Assembly (NCBI RefSeq): GCF_015840335.1
Contig: NZ_CP060395.1
Coordinates: 2,145,277 to 2,209,276 of the forward strand
Length of the DNA stretch: 64,000 bases
From: Synechococcus sp. CBW1108
GTDB lineage: Bacteria > Cyanobacteriota > Cyanobacteriia > PCC-6307 > Cyanobiaceae
Reading direction: 5' to 3'
Shown: one piece after another, positions 1 through 8,745 of the stretch
Numbering within the stretch: the stretch's first letter is position 1
Layout: every line of letters starts with the position of its first letter
Made by a program: the position numbers and the translations under genes
Notes under the pieces: model-generated
Database searches by the model: none
The model's input: the letters and a program-made list of their open reading frames with translations, nothing else
Told to the model about the DNA's origin: nothing

Positions 1-446
1 AGCAGAACTTTCAATTTGGTGGCCAACAGATCCCGCTCCGAAGCGACCAGAGCCACCCCATCCTGGGTGGTCTGGGGCGTGGCGATCCTTCCCAGCTGCA
101 ACCCACCAAATAGGGACAACTTCACAGTTTTGGCCCCAGCATTAGGTGCCCCAGCTTTAACTAAACTAGTGATTGAGTTGTATTCATCCTGCAGCAGGGT
201 GCCGGACCGCAGGCAGGGCAACTGGGCCCAGAGCTGTTCGCGGTTGAGCGGGGCATTGCTGAAGAAATCGAAGTCCACTGATACGCGGTGTCCCAGACGC
301 AGGGCGATAGCAGTGCCCCCGTAAAGCACGAATCCGAGCTGCCGCAACGGCGCCAGTTCGTCCCAGAGCGCCCGTTGTTCCGCCGGCAGGATGTCGAGTT
401 GGGGCTTTAGGGCCCCGCCTGATTCGCGCGGATCGGTCGGGCTCAT
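1..446 (-). CDS. AbiEii/AbiGii-like nucleotidyltransferase toxin, 3' end cut by the window edge
   Basis: An open frame runs on the minus strand from an ATG at 446 through the left edge of the window, so only about 148 N-terminal codons are visible. The protein shows the nucleotidyltransferase signature of the AbiEii toxin family: LYGGTAIALRLGHR followed by SVDFDFFS, where the two aspartates would bind metal. AbiEii proteins transfer nucleotides and act in abortive-infection or toxin-antitoxin pairs. Its ATG overlaps the stop of the upstream gene (ATGA), so the two are probably translationally coupled. Family assignment rests on these motifs; the partner is not a typical AbiEi antitoxin, so the exact role is inferred. 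Confidence 0.8.
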   Translation of the reverse strand, partial: MSPTDPRESGGALKPQLDILPAEQRALWDELAPLRQLGFVLYGGTAIALRLGHRVSVDFDFFSNAPLNREQLWAQLPCLRSGTLLQDEYNSITSLVKAGAPNAGAKTVKLSLFGGLQLGRIATPQTTQDGVALVASERDLLATKLKVL

Positions 447-766
447 GGCAACTGCCGTTGGGGCAGCGGGGGCAGATCGGGCCCGTGGGGCATCTCCAGG
501 CATAGGTGCCAGAAGTTCCAGGAGCGCCGGTTGAATTCCCCGGGTTGGGCCGTGCGCAGCACGTCACGGAGGATGTCGTCATCGACCACCTCGCGCAGCT
601 GCTCGACGTCCTGCCAGGCCCCTATGTTCATCAGCTGGGCCAGCAGGCGGTGGGGATTGGCAAGGCTCTCGCTCGGTGTTTTCCACCACACATATCGTCT
701 GGCCAGTGGTTCCAGGGCCCGGAGTTGCAGCGGGTTGATCACCATGGAGCCACGCACGGTTCGCAA
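443..766 (-). CDS. Conserved hypothetical protein, DUF6922-like, partner of the AbiEii-like gene
   Basis: A 107-codon protein with many Trp, Leu and Arg residues, including RYVWWKTP, LAQLMNIGAW and FNRRSWNFWH. Small proteins of this kind are commonly encoded just before an AbiEii-type nucleotidyltransferase and may be the antitoxin or partner; I recognise the arrangement rather than a proven function. It overlaps the toxin-like gene by 4 bp, which implies one transcript. An internal ATG at 745 (MVINPLQLR) is an alternative start that would shorten it by seven residues. No catalytic motif is visible. Confidence 0.7.
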   Translation of the reverse strand: MRTVRGSMVINPLQLRALEPLARRYVWWKTPSESLANPHRLLAQLMNIGAWQDVEQLREVVDDDILRDVLRTAQPGEFNRRSWNFWHLCLEMPHGPDLPPLPQRQLP

Positions 767-817
767 TCGCGCTTAACCCAATCCTAGGAAGCTCTCGGGC
801 GGGAGCCTGCCCTGCCG

Positions 818-1141
818 ATGCCCCGCACCCCCTCCTTCGACCAGCAGGTGTATGCCGCCGTCGCCCGCATCCCCCGCGGTCAGCTGGCCACCTACGGCCA
901 GATCGCCGAGCTGATCGGGGCCTATGGCGCGGCGCGCCAGGTGGGTTGGGCGCTGCGGCGGCTGCCCTTGCCGTCGGAGATCCCGTGGCAGAGGGTTGTT
1001 AATGCCAAAGGCCAGATCAGCTTCACCCCCAGCCGCGAGGGCAGCGACTGGATCCAGCGCAAGCTTCTGCTGGCCGAAGGCATCCTCGTCGATGCCGCCG
1101 GCAACCTGCCCCTGGCCCGCCACCGCTGGCAGCCGCGCTAG
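818..1141 (+). CDS. Alkyltransferase-like protein (MGMT family without the acceptor cysteine)
   Basis: A 107-residue protein matching the C-terminal DNA-binding and active-site domain of O6-methylguanine-DNA methyltransferase. The helix-turn-helix region (IPRGQLATYGQIAELIG) is present. The active-site motif, normally PCHRV, reads PWQRV, so the methyl-accepting cysteine is replaced by tryptophan. This is the hallmark of alkyltransferase-like (ATL) proteins, which bind alkylated guanine and hand it to nucleotide excision repair rather than repairing it directly. It sits just upstream of rsmB on the same strand, with 10 bp between them. The ATG at 818 fits the family's N-terminus. Confidence 0.9.
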   Translation: MPRTPSFDQQVYAAVARIPRGQLATYGQIAELIGAYGAARQVGWALRRLPLPSEIPWQRVVNAKGQISFTPSREGSDWIQRKLLLAEGILVDAAGNLPLARHRWQPR

Positions 1142-1151
1142 GTGTGGAGCC

Positions 1152-2510
1152 ATGCCCCAGCCGCCCAGCCCAGATTCCGCAGCGATTGGCCTGGCGCCGC
1201 GCCAGCTGGCCTGGCAGGTGCTGCTGGCGGTGGGGGCCGGGGCCTACGCCGATCTGGCCCTCGAGCGGGAGCTGCAGCGCCATCCCCTCGAAGGGTCCGA
1301 CCGCGCCCTGGCCACCGAACTGGCCTACGGCGCCATCCGCCAGCGGCGCCTGCTCGATGCCTGGCTCGATGCGCTTGGCAAGGTGCCGGCCGCCCGCCAG
1401 CCCCCCAAGCTGCGCTGGCTGCTGCACCTTGGCCTCTACCAACTGCTGTTCAGCAGCCGGGTGCCGGCCTCGGCGGCGGTGAGCACCACGGTGGAGCTGG
1501 CCAAGCAGGGCGGCATGGGCCGGCTGGCGCCGGTGGTCAATGGCTTACTTAGGGCCTGCGGGCGGCGGCGCGCGGGGGCCGGGCCTGAGCCCTGGGACTC
1601 CCTGGGCCCCCTGCCCGCCGACCCCGCCGGCTCCCTGGGTCTGCGCCACTCCCTGCCCGCCTGGCTGGCGGAGCTGGCCGGCCACTGGCCCGAGCCTGAG
1701 CTGTTCGGGGCCGCCTGCAACCAGCCCCCCGCCCTGGACCTGCGCGTCAATCCGCTGCGCAGCACCCCCGCCGCCGTGCTGGCGGCCTTCGCCGCCGCCG
1801 GGGTGGAGGCCGCCCCCCTGGCCGATTTGCCGGCTGGCCTCACGCTCCGTGGTCGCAGCGGCGAGCTGCGCGCCCTGCCCGGCTATGCCGAGGGCCACTG
1901 GTGCGTGCAGGATCGAGCCGCCCAGGCGGTGGGGCTGCTGCTCGATCCCCAGCCCGGCGAACGCATCCTCGATGCTTGCGCTGCCCCCGGCGGCAAGAGC
2001 ACCCATCTGGCCGAGCTGATCGGCAACCAGGGCCAGGTGTGGGCGGTGGACCGCTCCGAAGCGCGCCTGCGCCGGTTGGCGGGCAACGCTGCCCGGCTTG
2101 GCCTGGGCTGCATCCACACCCTGGTGGCCGATGCGGCCCAGCTGGCGGCCGAACAACCCGAGTGGGCCGGCTGGTTTGACCGCATTCTGCTCGATGCCCC
2201 CTGCTCGGGCCTGGGCACCCTGGCCCGCCATGCGGATGCCCGCTGGCGGATCACCCCCGCCCTGATCGGCGAGCTGGTGCGGCTGCAGCGCCAGCTCCTG
2301 GAGGCCCTATTGCCGCTGCTCAAGCCCGGTGGGCAGTTGGTGTATGCCACCTGCACGGTGCATCCGGCTGAAAACAGCCAGCTCCTGGAGGCCTTCGGGC
2401 GCGACCATCCCGATTGGCCATGCCTGCGGCAGTGGCAGCGCTGGCCCGCCCCCGGCGGTGGCGATGGGTTTTTTGCCGCCCTGCTGCAGGCCCCGCCGGC
2501 GGGGCGTTAG
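1152..2510 (+). CDS. rsmB: 16S rRNA (cytosine-967-C5)-methyltransferase RsmB/Sun
   Basis: A 452-residue protein with an N-terminal NusB-like RNA-binding domain (about residues 15-150) and a C-terminal Rossmann-fold methyltransferase. Visible motifs are the SAM-binding DACAAPGGKSTHLAEL, the LLDAPCSGLGTLARH motif IV with its cysteine, and YATCTVHPAENS, which carries the catalytic cysteine of motif VI. RsmB methylates C967 of 16S rRNA. The open frame extends upstream, but the ATG at 1152 (MPQPPSPD) follows the ATL gene and gives the usual length. Its last bases overlap the end of the convergent penicillin-binding protein gene by 4 bp. Confidence 0.95.
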   Translation: MPQPPSPDSAAIGLAPRQLAWQVLLAVGAGAYADLALERELQRHPLEGSDRALATELAYGAIRQRRLLDAWLDALGKVPAARQPPKLRWLLHLGLYQLLFSSRVPASAAVSTTVELAKQGGMGRLAPVVNGLLRACGRRRAGAGPEPWDSLGPLPADPAGSLGLRHSLPAWLAELAGHWPEPELFGAACNQPPALDLRVNPLRSTPAAVLAAFAAAGVEAAPLADLPAGLTLRGRSGELRALPGYAEGHWCVQDRAAQAVGLLLDPQPGERILDACAAPGGKSTHLAELIGNQGQVWAVDRSEARLRRLAGNAARLGLGCIHTLVADAAQLAAEQPEWAGWFDRILLDAPCSGLGTLARHADARWRITPALIGELVRLQRQLLEALLPLLKPGGQLVYATCTVHPAENSQLLEAFGRDHPDWPCLRQWQRWPAPGGGDGFFAALLQAPPAGR

Positions 2511-4606
2511 GGCGGCGAGGCTGGCGCCGGGGGTGGTGGTGGAGCTTCGGGGGCCGGGGCGGCTGCTGGGGGTGCTGCACTCGGCGGTGCGGCTGGCGGG
2601 ATGCTGGGCAGTCCGGCTGGTGCCTGCTGGGCCGGGCCCGGTTCCGCTTCGACGCCGGGGCTGGGATCGAGGTCCAGCGGTTGGGGTGCCCGGTAGGGCA
2701 GGGCATCGGCAGGCACCGGTGCCGGCTTGGCCCGCTCCGGCGGCTTTTTGCCACCCCGGTAGGTGTCCGCCAGCTGCGGCCGAGGCGGGAACTGGCGCAC
2801 GGGCAGGTCTTTGGTGATCGGCGCCATGAAGGCCCGCCAGGCGTAGGTGGCCACAACGCTGGTGTTCTTGGTGGCCCGGCTGTTGTCGAAGCCGAGCCAC
2901 ACCCCGGTGGTGAGCTGGGGAATGGAGCCGATGAACCACAGGTCCCGGCCCCCCTCGGAGGTGCCGGTTTTGCCTGCCACCGGTCGGTTTGGCAGGGCGG
3001 CACCGCCACCGGTGCCCGACTGCACCGCCCGCTGCAACATCCACATCATCATGGCGGCGATGTCGCTGCTCACCGCCCGCTGGCCGGGGTCGCCATCGAC
3101 CCGGCGGCTCCAGAGCAGCTCGCCGTTGGGCCCCAGAATTTCCTCAAACGGTGTGGCTTTGACATAGATACCGCCGTTGTTGATGGCGGCGTAGGCCGCG
3201 GTCATGTCCAGGACGGTTTGCTCGTAGGCGCCCAGGGCCATCGGGTAGAACCGCCCCAGCTCCCTGCTGATGCCGAGGCTCTTGGCCGTGGCGATCACCT
3301 TGTCGAAGCCCAGCTCCTGGAGCAGGGCCACCGCCACCGTGTTGAGCGAGTTCTGCAGGGCCACCACCATCGACACCGAGCCCATGTAGCGGCCGCCGAA
3401 GTTCTTCGGGCAGTAGCCGCGGAAGCAGCGGGCTGAATCGCGCAGGACCCGCTCCGGCAGCATCCCCTCCTTTAGAGCCGTGAGATAGACAAACAACTTG
3501 AAGGTGGAGCCCGGGGAACGCAGGGCCTGGGCCGCCCGGTTGAACTGGCTTTCGAGAAAATCGGTGCCGCCCACCATCGCCCGCACCAGGCCGGTGCCGG
3601 GCTCCATCGCCACCAGGGCCCCCTCCATATCCCCTGTGGCGTAGGTGTTGATCGCCTTCTGCGCCTCCTTCTGCCAGGCCAGGTTGACGCTGCTGCGCAC
3701 GGTCAACCCGCCAACTTCCAGCTGCTCGGGGGTGAGCACCTGGGGCAGTTCCTGCTGCACCCAGCTGCTGAAGTAGGGGGCCTGGCTGTCCCAATACTTG
3801 GGTTCGACAGGCTTGAGCTCCAGGGGGGAAGCCTCGGCCTGTAGTTGTTCGCTGCTGCTGATGAAGCCGGCCTCCTGCATGCGCCGCAGCACCACCGCCC
3901 GGCGCTCCAGGGCCAGATCAGGATTCACCAGGGGGGAATACACCGAGGGTGCCGGCGGCAGCCCGGCGATCAGGGCAGCTTCGGGGAGGTTGAGTTGGTC
4001 GGGGGTTTTCGAGAAGTACACCCAGGCCGCATCGGCCACGCCGTAGGCACTGGAGCCCAGATACACCACATTGAGGTATTCGGTGAGGATCTGGGGTTTG
4101 CTGAGCTGGCGTTCGAGCTTGCCGGCCAGGGCGGCCTCCTTCAGCTTGCGCACCAGGGTGCGGTCCTGGCTGAGGAACACGGTGCGGGCCAGCTGCTGGG
4201 TGATCGTGCTGGCCCCCTCCTCCACCGATCGCTGGCTGATGTTGCGCACCAGGGCGCGGCCGATCCCCACCGGGTCGATGCCGTTGTGCTGGTAGAAGCG
4301 CCGGTCTTCGGCGGCGATGAAGGCCTGCTCCACCAGTTTGGGCAGGGTTTCGGGGGTGAGCTTTTCGCGGGTCACCGGCCCGATCTTGTGCACCACCTGG
4401 CCATCCGCCGAGAGGATCGTGAGGGTGCCTGGGCGGTTGAAATGGTTGATGCCACGGGCATCGGGCAGCAGGCTGTCGAGGCCAGCCACCAGGGCCGCCT
4501 GGCCGCAGGCCACACCGCCCCCGATCAGGGCGGCCAGCAGCCCGGCCTGCACCAGGTTGGGGCGGCGGCGGGGCTTGGGGGCCTGGCGGGTGGCTGCGCC
4601 GCTCAC
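2507..4606 (-). CDS. Class A penicillin-binding protein (PBP1A-type transglycosylase/transpeptidase)
   Basis: A 699-residue bifunctional peptidoglycan synthase. A basic N-terminus is followed by a membrane segment at about residues 20-42. The GT51 glycosyltransferase domain carries EDRRFYQHNGID (from residue 100) and STITQQLARTVFL. The transpeptidase domain has the three penicillin-binding motifs: SPGSTFK (364-370), SLN (420-422) and KTGTS (546-550). The tail beyond about residue 600 is low-complexity Pro/Ala, probably a flexible linker. It polymerises and cross-links peptidoglycan at the periplasmic face of the inner membrane. It starts 1 bp after the stop of chlG, so it probably shares the chlG transcript. 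Confidence 0.95.
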   Translation of the reverse strand: MSGAATRQAPKPRRRPNLVQAGLLAALIGGGVACGQAALVAGLDSLLPDARGINHFNRPGTLTILSADGQVVHKIGPVTREKLTPETLPKLVEQAFIAAEDRRFYQHNGIDPVGIGRALVRNISQRSVEEGASTITQQLARTVFLSQDRTLVRKLKEAALAGKLERQLSKPQILTEYLNVVYLGSSAYGVADAAWVYFSKTPDQLNLPEAALIAGLPPAPSVYSPLVNPDLALERRAVVLRRMQEAGFISSSEQLQAEASPLELKPVEPKYWDSQAPYFSSWVQQELPQVLTPEQLEVGGLTVRSSVNLAWQKEAQKAINTYATGDMEGALVAMEPGTGLVRAMVGGTDFLESQFNRAAQALRSPGSTFKLFVYLTALKEGMLPERVLRDSARCFRGYCPKNFGGRYMGSVSMVVALQNSLNTVAVALLQELGFDKVIATAKSLGISRELGRFYPMALGAYEQTVLDMTAAYAAINNGGIYVKATPFEEILGPNGELLWSRRVDGDPGQRAVSSDIAAMMMWMLQRAVQSGTGGGAALPNRPVAGKTGTSEGGRDLWFIGSIPQLTTGVWLGFDNSRATKNTSVVATYAWRAFMAPITKDLPVRQFPPRPQLADTYRGGKKPPERAKPAPVPADALPYRAPQPLDLDPSPGVEAEPGPAQQAPAGLPSIPPAAPPSAAPPAAAPAPEAPPPPPAPASPP

Positions 4607-4607
4607 T

Positions 4608-5624
4608 TCAGCTGACCAGAGAGCCGGAGCTAACCAGGGTGCCGGAGCTAACCAGGGAGCTGTGGCCGATCGCCAGGGCCGTCACCAGCATGCCCAGCAC
4701 CAGAAAGGGCTGGGCGCTGGCCTGGTATTTGACGTCGAAGGCCACCGGGTCGCGCAGCAGCCAGATGTCCTGGAAGGTGATCTGGGGAATGATCAGCAGC
4801 ACCAGCAACACGGCGGCGAAATGCTGACCGATGGCGATCAGCACGGCCACCATCGCCAGTTGAAACAGATCGATCATGCCTGCACTGATCCAGCTGGCCC
4901 TGGTGATGCCGAAGGCCACCGGCAGGCTCTGCAGGCCCAGGGCCCGGTCGCCCTCAACGCTCTTGAAGTCGTTGACCACGGCGATGCCCAGGCCCGCCAG
5001 GGAGTAGGCCAGGGTGAGGATGGCGGTGGTCCAGGTGAGCTGGCCAAACAGGGCCTGGCCTGCCCACCAGGGCAGGGCGATGTAGCTGGCGCCCAGGGCG
5101 TAGTTGCCGAGCCAGCCGTTCTGCTTGAGCTTCAGCGGCGGTGCCGAATAGATGAAGCTTACAAACGAGCCGCCCAGGGCCAGCAGCAGCAGCACCGGCG
5201 TGCCGTGGCCCGCCCATAGGTCCAGGGCGTAGGCCACGCCGAGGCCCGCCAGCAGCAGGATCCAGATCTGGGCCTTCACCTGGCCCAGGGGGATCGCCCC
5301 TGAGGGAATCGGCCGGTAGGGCTCATTGATCGCGTCGATCTCGCGGTCGTAGTAGTCGTTGAGGGTTTGGGTGTAGCCGGCCAAAAGGGGCCCGCTCATC
5401 AGCATGCAGGCGATCGAGGCGCCCACCTCGCTGAAGGTCCAGTGGAAGTTGCCGGAGGCGGCGGCGCCGCAGAGCTCTCCCCAGATAAGAGGTATCCAGG
5501 TGACCGGCTTCATCAGCTGCAGCCGGATTTTCCAGATGCTGCTGGTGCCGCTGGCACCCTTCATGCCCAGCAGCTGGCGAGCACCGGCGCCGCTGGCAGC
5601 TTCAGGGTTGGGGCTGTTGCTCAA
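4608..5624 (-). CDS. chlG: Chlorophyll synthase ChlG
   Basis: A 338-residue UbiA-family prenyltransferase that esterifies chlorophyllide a with phytyl or geranylgeranyl diphosphate in the thylakoid membrane. The prenyl-diphosphate-binding motif NDYYDREIDAINEPYRPI and the second aspartate motif VVNDFKSVEGD are present, with about eight or nine hydrophobic segments. It defines the organism as a chlorophyll producer. The C-terminus has a short repetitive tail (SSGTLVSSGSLVS) made by an 18-bp tandem repeat. It is followed by the penicillin-binding protein gene and preceded by petP, all on the minus strand. Confidence 0.97.
   Translation of the reverse strand: MSNSPNPEAASGAGARQLLGMKGASGTSSIWKIRLQLMKPVTWIPLIWGELCGAAASGNFHWTFSEVGASIACMLMSGPLLAGYTQTLNDYYDREIDAINEPYRPIPSGAIPLGQVKAQIWILLLAGLGVAYALDLWAGHGTPVLLLLALGGSFVSFIYSAPPLKLKQNGWLGNYALGASYIALPWWAGQALFGQLTWTTAILTLAYSLAGLGIAVVNDFKSVEGDRALGLQSLPVAFGITRASWISAGMIDLFQLAMVAVLIAIGQHFAAVLLVLLIIPQITFQDIWLLRDPVAFDVKYQASAQPFLVLGMLVTALAIGHSSLVSSGTLVSSGSLVS
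4623..4658 (-). repeat. 18-bp tandem repeat in the 3' end of chlG
   Basis: Two adjacent 18-bp units (GCCGGAGCTAACCAGGG plus one base, plus-strand reading) at 4623-4640 and 4641-4658 differ only in the last base, with a degenerate third unit just before them. They encode the repeated tail SSGTLVSSGSLVS of ChlG. The unit length is a multiple of three, so copy-number change would keep the frame. Confidence 0.85.
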
Positions 5625-5635
5625 GGGCCTGGGCC

Positions 5636-5851
5636 TCAGGAGAGGGTGATTTCGTCGTCAAAGAACCAGGCTGTCTGGCCACCGCTGAGGGCCACCACCA
5701 CGCCGATGCCCTTGCCGTCCACGGTGCGGAAGCCGGTCACGGTGCCGGTGGCGTCAGCCTTGAGGGCCTCGACCATCTCCGTGGAAATGCGGTCGCGCAC
5801 CCGGGTGATCCGCACCTTGGAGCCAACGTTGATAGTGGCAGCCTGGGACAT
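5636..5851 (-). CDS. petP: PetP-like protein (DUF2862), cytochrome b6f-associated
   Basis: A 71-residue soluble protein with an SH3-like fold signature: [32 protein letters not shown] and AWFFDDEI. These match PetP, a small cytoplasmic-side subunit of cyanobacterial and red-algal cytochrome b6f complexes linked to electron-flow control. The ATG at 5851 (MSQAATINV) is preferred over the longer open frame because it matches the family's length. It is separated by 11 bp from chlG on the same strand, and it is divergent from hisF with a 56-bp gap that must hold both promoters. Confidence 0.85.
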   Translation of the reverse strand: MSQAATINVGSKVRITRVRDRISTEMVEALKADATGTVTGFRTVDGKGIGVVVALSGGQTAWFFDDEITLS

Positions 5852-5907
5852 GGCCGGCGCGACTGGAAAGTGGCGCAACATTAACAGCGCCCACCGGAGC
5901 CCCATCC

Positions 5908-6705
5908 ATGGTTGCCAAGCGGATCATCCCCTGTCTCGACGTGGCCGATGGCCGGGTTGTGAAGGGGGTGAACTTCGTGGGTCTGCGGGATGCCGGTGAC
6001 CCGGTGGAACTGGCCTGTCGCTACAGCGCCGCAGGGGCCGATGAGCTGGTTTTTCTCGACATCGCCGCCAGCCACCAGGGGCGCTCCACCCTGGTGGAGC
6101 TGGTGCGTCGCTGCGCCGAGGCCGTCACGATCCCCTTCACCGTGGGTGGCGGCATCAGCAGCGTGGAGGGCATCACCGAGCTGCTGCGGGCCGGCGCCGA
6201 CAAGGTGAGCCTCAACTCCGCCGCCGTGCGTGATCCCGAGCTGGTGGCCCGCGGTGCGGAGCGCTTCGGCTGCCAGTGCATCGTCGTGGCCATCGACGCC
6301 CGGGCCCGCCCTGCCGGTGGCTGGGACGTGTACGTCAAGGGGGGCCGGGAGAACACCGGCCTCGATACGGTCGCCTGGGCCCGCCGGGTGGTAGCGCTGG
6401 GCGCCGGCGAGATCCTGCTCACCTCGATGGATGGCGATGGCACCCAGGCCGGCTACGCCCTTGAGCTCACCAGGGCGGTGGCCGATGCGGTGTCCGTGCC
6501 GGTGATTGCATCCGGCGGGGCCGGCTCGATCGACCACATCGCCCAGGCCCTTGATCCCGGGCCGGAAGGGGGCCATGCTTCAGCAGCTCTGCTGGCTTCC
6601 CTGCTCCATGACGGAGTGCTGACGCTCGAGCAGATCAAGCGTGAGCTGATCTCGCGTCAGCTGTCCATCCGGCCCCTGGCCGGGCCTCCCACGCTGCCCT
6701 GTTAA
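5908..6705 (+). CDS. hisF: Imidazole glycerol phosphate synthase subunit HisF
   Basis: A 265-residue TIM-barrel cyclase of histidine biosynthesis. With HisH it makes IGP and AICAR from PRFAR. The catalytic aspartates lie in [12 protein letters not shown] (N-terminus) and VVAIDA (mid-protein). Phosphate-binding loops [15 protein letters not shown] and VIASGGAGS are all present. Length and start agree with the family. It is a single gene here, divergent from petP, without hisH nearby. Confidence 0.97.
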   Translation: MVAKRIIPCLDVADGRVVKGVNFVGLRDAGDPVELACRYSAAGADELVFLDIAASHQGRSTLVELVRRCAEAVTIPFTVGGGISSVEGITELLRAGADKVSLNSAAVRDPELVARGAERFGCQCIVVAIDARARPAGGWDVYVKGGRENTGLDTVAWARRVVALGAGEILLTSMDGDGTQAGYALELTRAVADAVSVPVIASGGAGSIDHIAQALDPGPEGGHASAALLASLLHDGVLTLEQIKRELISRQLSIRPLAGPPTLPC

Positions 6706-6807
6706 CAGTCGTTACATTGCGAAAAGGGTTGTTGCAACCCACGGTCTTGAGTCCCGCCCTCGCTCATCCCACGCTTACTCACCAAACGGTCACTACCCGG
6801 TCGCCCC

Positions 6808-7116
6808 TTGCTCTCCGCCCTGCCCGCCCTCTCCGCCCCTGCCTCCACGGCCATAGCCCTGGGCATGGTGGCCGCCGTAGTGGCCCTGGTGGCCTGGGCG
6901 CTGCAGCTGATGCAGGCCGCCAGCGATCGGCGTGAATTTTCGCTGATGCTGGCCGGCTGCATGGTGTGTTCGGCGGCCGTGGGGTTGGCCACGGTGATGG
7001 TGCTCACCTTCACCGGGCCCGGCCGCCTCGAGGCCCGGGGCCTGCAGCCGCTGCCGGATCTGGGCGCCGGCATCAGCCTCGACTCCATCGTGCTGCCCTG
7101 GGATGGGCAGCTTTAA
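6808..7116 (+). CDS. Small hypothetical membrane protein upstream of menG
   Basis: A 102-residue protein starting at a TTG, with two hydrophobic segments (about residues 15-37 and 48-68) and a polar C-terminus ending in VLPWDGQL. I do not recognise a named family. Its end overlaps the start of menG by 14 bp, so the two are probably translated from one message. The GC content and codon use match the surrounding core genes, which supports it being real. Confidence 0.65.
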   Translation: MLSALPALSAPASTAIALGMVAAVVALVAWALQLMQAASDRREFSLMLAGCMVCSAAVGLATVMVLTFTGPGRLEARGLQPLPDLGAGISLDSIVLPWDGQL

Positions 7117-7819
7117 GCCGGGCAATTCTGCTTCTGTTCAAGACCTGTTTGAGCAGATCGCGCCCCGCTACGACCAGCTCAACGACCTGCTCAGCTTCGG
7201 CCTCCATCGCCTCTGGAAACGCCAGGCCATAACCTGGCTCCATCCCCGGCCTGGCCAGCAGCTGCTGGATCTGTGCTGCGGCACCGGCGACCTGGCCCTC
7301 GTTCTCGCTGCCCGGGTGCGACCAGGCGGCAGCGTGCTCGGCCTTGATACCGCTGCGGCCCCCCTGGCGGTGGCGGCGCGGCGGGCCGCTCTGCAGCCCT
7401 GGCTGCAGCTCTGCTGGCAGCAGGGCGACGCCATGGCAACCGGATTGGCGAGTGGAAGTTGGGATGGGGCGGTGATTGCCTACGGCCTGCGCAACCTGGC
7501 CGATTCCGCCGCTGGCCTGCGGGAGTTGAGGCGGCTGCTGCGCCCGGCTGCTCGGGCGGCCGTGCTCGATTTCAATCGGCCCGTCGGGCGTGCCAGTTCG
7601 GTGGCAGCCGGGTTCCAGCGCCTCTACCTCCGCCGGGTTGTGGTGCCCATTGCCGAGCAGTTCGGCATTGAGGAGCACTACGCCTACCTGGAAGAGAGCC
7701 TGGCCCGCTTTCCCACAGCCCCGCAGCAGCAGCAGCTGGCCCTGGAGGCGGGCTTCAGTGCTGCGCGCCATCGCAGCCTCGCCGGCGGCCTGATGGGCCT
7801 GCTGGAACTGGTGGCTTGA
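7103..7819 (+). CDS. menG: Demethylphylloquinone/demethylmenaquinone methyltransferase MenG (UbiE family)
   Basis: A 238-residue SAM-dependent methyltransferase. It shows the UbiE/MenG N-terminal signature VQDLFEQIAPRYDQLNDLLSFGLHRLWKR, the SAM loop LLDLCCGTGDLAL and the family block AYGLRNLAD. In cyanobacteria it carries out the last methylation of phylloquinone, the photosystem I quinone. Its start overlaps the preceding small membrane-protein gene by 14 bp. The C-terminus GGLMGLLELVA is typical. Confidence 0.93.
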   Translation: MGSFKPGNSASVQDLFEQIAPRYDQLNDLLSFGLHRLWKRQAITWLHPRPGQQLLDLCCGTGDLALVLAARVRPGGSVLGLDTAAAPLAVAARRAALQPWLQLCWQQGDAMATGLASGSWDGAVIAYGLRNLADSAAGLRELRRLLRPAARAAVLDFNRPVGRASSVAAGFQRLYLRRVVVPIAEQFGIEEHYAYLEESLARFPTAPQQQQLALEAGFSAARHRSLAGGLMGLLELVA

Positions 7820-7925
7820 AGGGCCCGGGATGGGGTTTTGCTGCGGCTTTGCTGTGCCTCTGCTGCGGCTTGCCTGGAGCGGTGATTAGGCTTGACTCAG
7901 CAAAGGGGTATCACTCCTGAGGGCT

Positions 7926-8657
7926 TTGGAAAGCTTCCACATCCAGCCCATCCTTGATCTGGCTTCCGGGCGCATCTGCGGTGGCGAGGTGCTCTGGCGT
8001 CCCAACGACGACCTGCCCACCGCTGAAGAGATCCAGGCCCTGGAGGAAGATCCGGTTCTGAATATCTCCGTTACCCAGGATTCATTTGTTTTTGCCCTGC
8101 GGGCCCTGGACCGAATCCCGGCGAATCTGTGGTTGTCTGTAAATCTCTCCTGCCAATACATCGGTTCGGGCAAGATGTTTTTCAGGCCCATCTCCAAGCA
8201 GGTGCTGGATCTCGAATGCCTCAGGCGCAGGGTGGGCCGCCGCCTGGTGGTGGAAGTCACCGAGGCCAAGGTGGCCGGCGAACATGAGTTGGCCTTCATT
8301 CATGAGCTCACCTCCATTCACACCATCGCAGTAGATGATTTCGGCAGCGGAGATGCGCCCCTCTCCCACATGCTTAATCTCGACTTCAGCAAGGTGAAGC
8401 TGGATCGTTCGATTGTTTCTGGCGTGGATGCTGATTGCTTCCGTCAGCGGTTTGTCAAGTGGCTGGTGGCGGGCTGCCATGCCATTGATGTTGAGGTCAT
8501 CGCTGAGGGAGTGGAAACGGAATCGGAGGCCACTTTCCTGCGCCGCAGCGGGGTTAACCAGGGCCAGGGCTGGCTCTGGAGCAGGGCCATGCCCGCTGGG
8601 GAGTTTGAGGATCTGCTTGCGGTCAGCTCAGGTGCCAAAGGTTCCAAGCTGGGCTGA
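7926..8657 (+). CDS. EAL-domain protein, probable c-di-GMP phosphodiesterase
   Basis: A 243-residue protein that is almost only an EAL domain. The motif itself reads EVL (GGEVLWR). The other metal and catalytic positions look conserved: SVNLS, VEVTE, DDFGSGDA, VKLDRS, IAEGVE and the final NQGQGW. It could therefore hydrolyse cyclic di-GMP. No sensor or GGDEF domain is attached. The best start is a TTG at 7926, with GAGGG just upstream; no ATG is in frame before a stop at 7893. It is transcribed away from menG after a 106-bp gap. Confidence 0.82.
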   Translation: MESFHIQPILDLASGRICGGEVLWRPNDDLPTAEEIQALEEDPVLNISVTQDSFVFALRALDRIPANLWLSVNLSCQYIGSGKMFFRPISKQVLDLECLRRRVGRRLVVEVTEAKVAGEHELAFIHELTSIHTIAVDDFGSGDAPLSHMLNLDFSKVKLDRSIVSGVDADCFRQRFVKWLVAGCHAIDVEVIAEGVETESEATFLRRSGVNQGQGWLWSRAMPAGEFEDLLAVSSGAKGSKLG

Positions 8658-8745
8658 AGGTTGCCGGTGGTTGTATTGGGCAGTTGACTTGGGAATAGTT
8701 GAATTTGGGCGGGGGTAAATCTTTGTATACGGGGTGCGCGATTTT

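Noticed and set aside
2414-3436. Long plus-strand open frame of 340 codons opposite the penicillin-binding protein gene
   Set aside because: It is a shadow in very GC-rich DNA; the opposite strand carries all penicillin-binding and GT51 motifs, and the frame's product is repetitive Gly/Arg/Ala without any motif.
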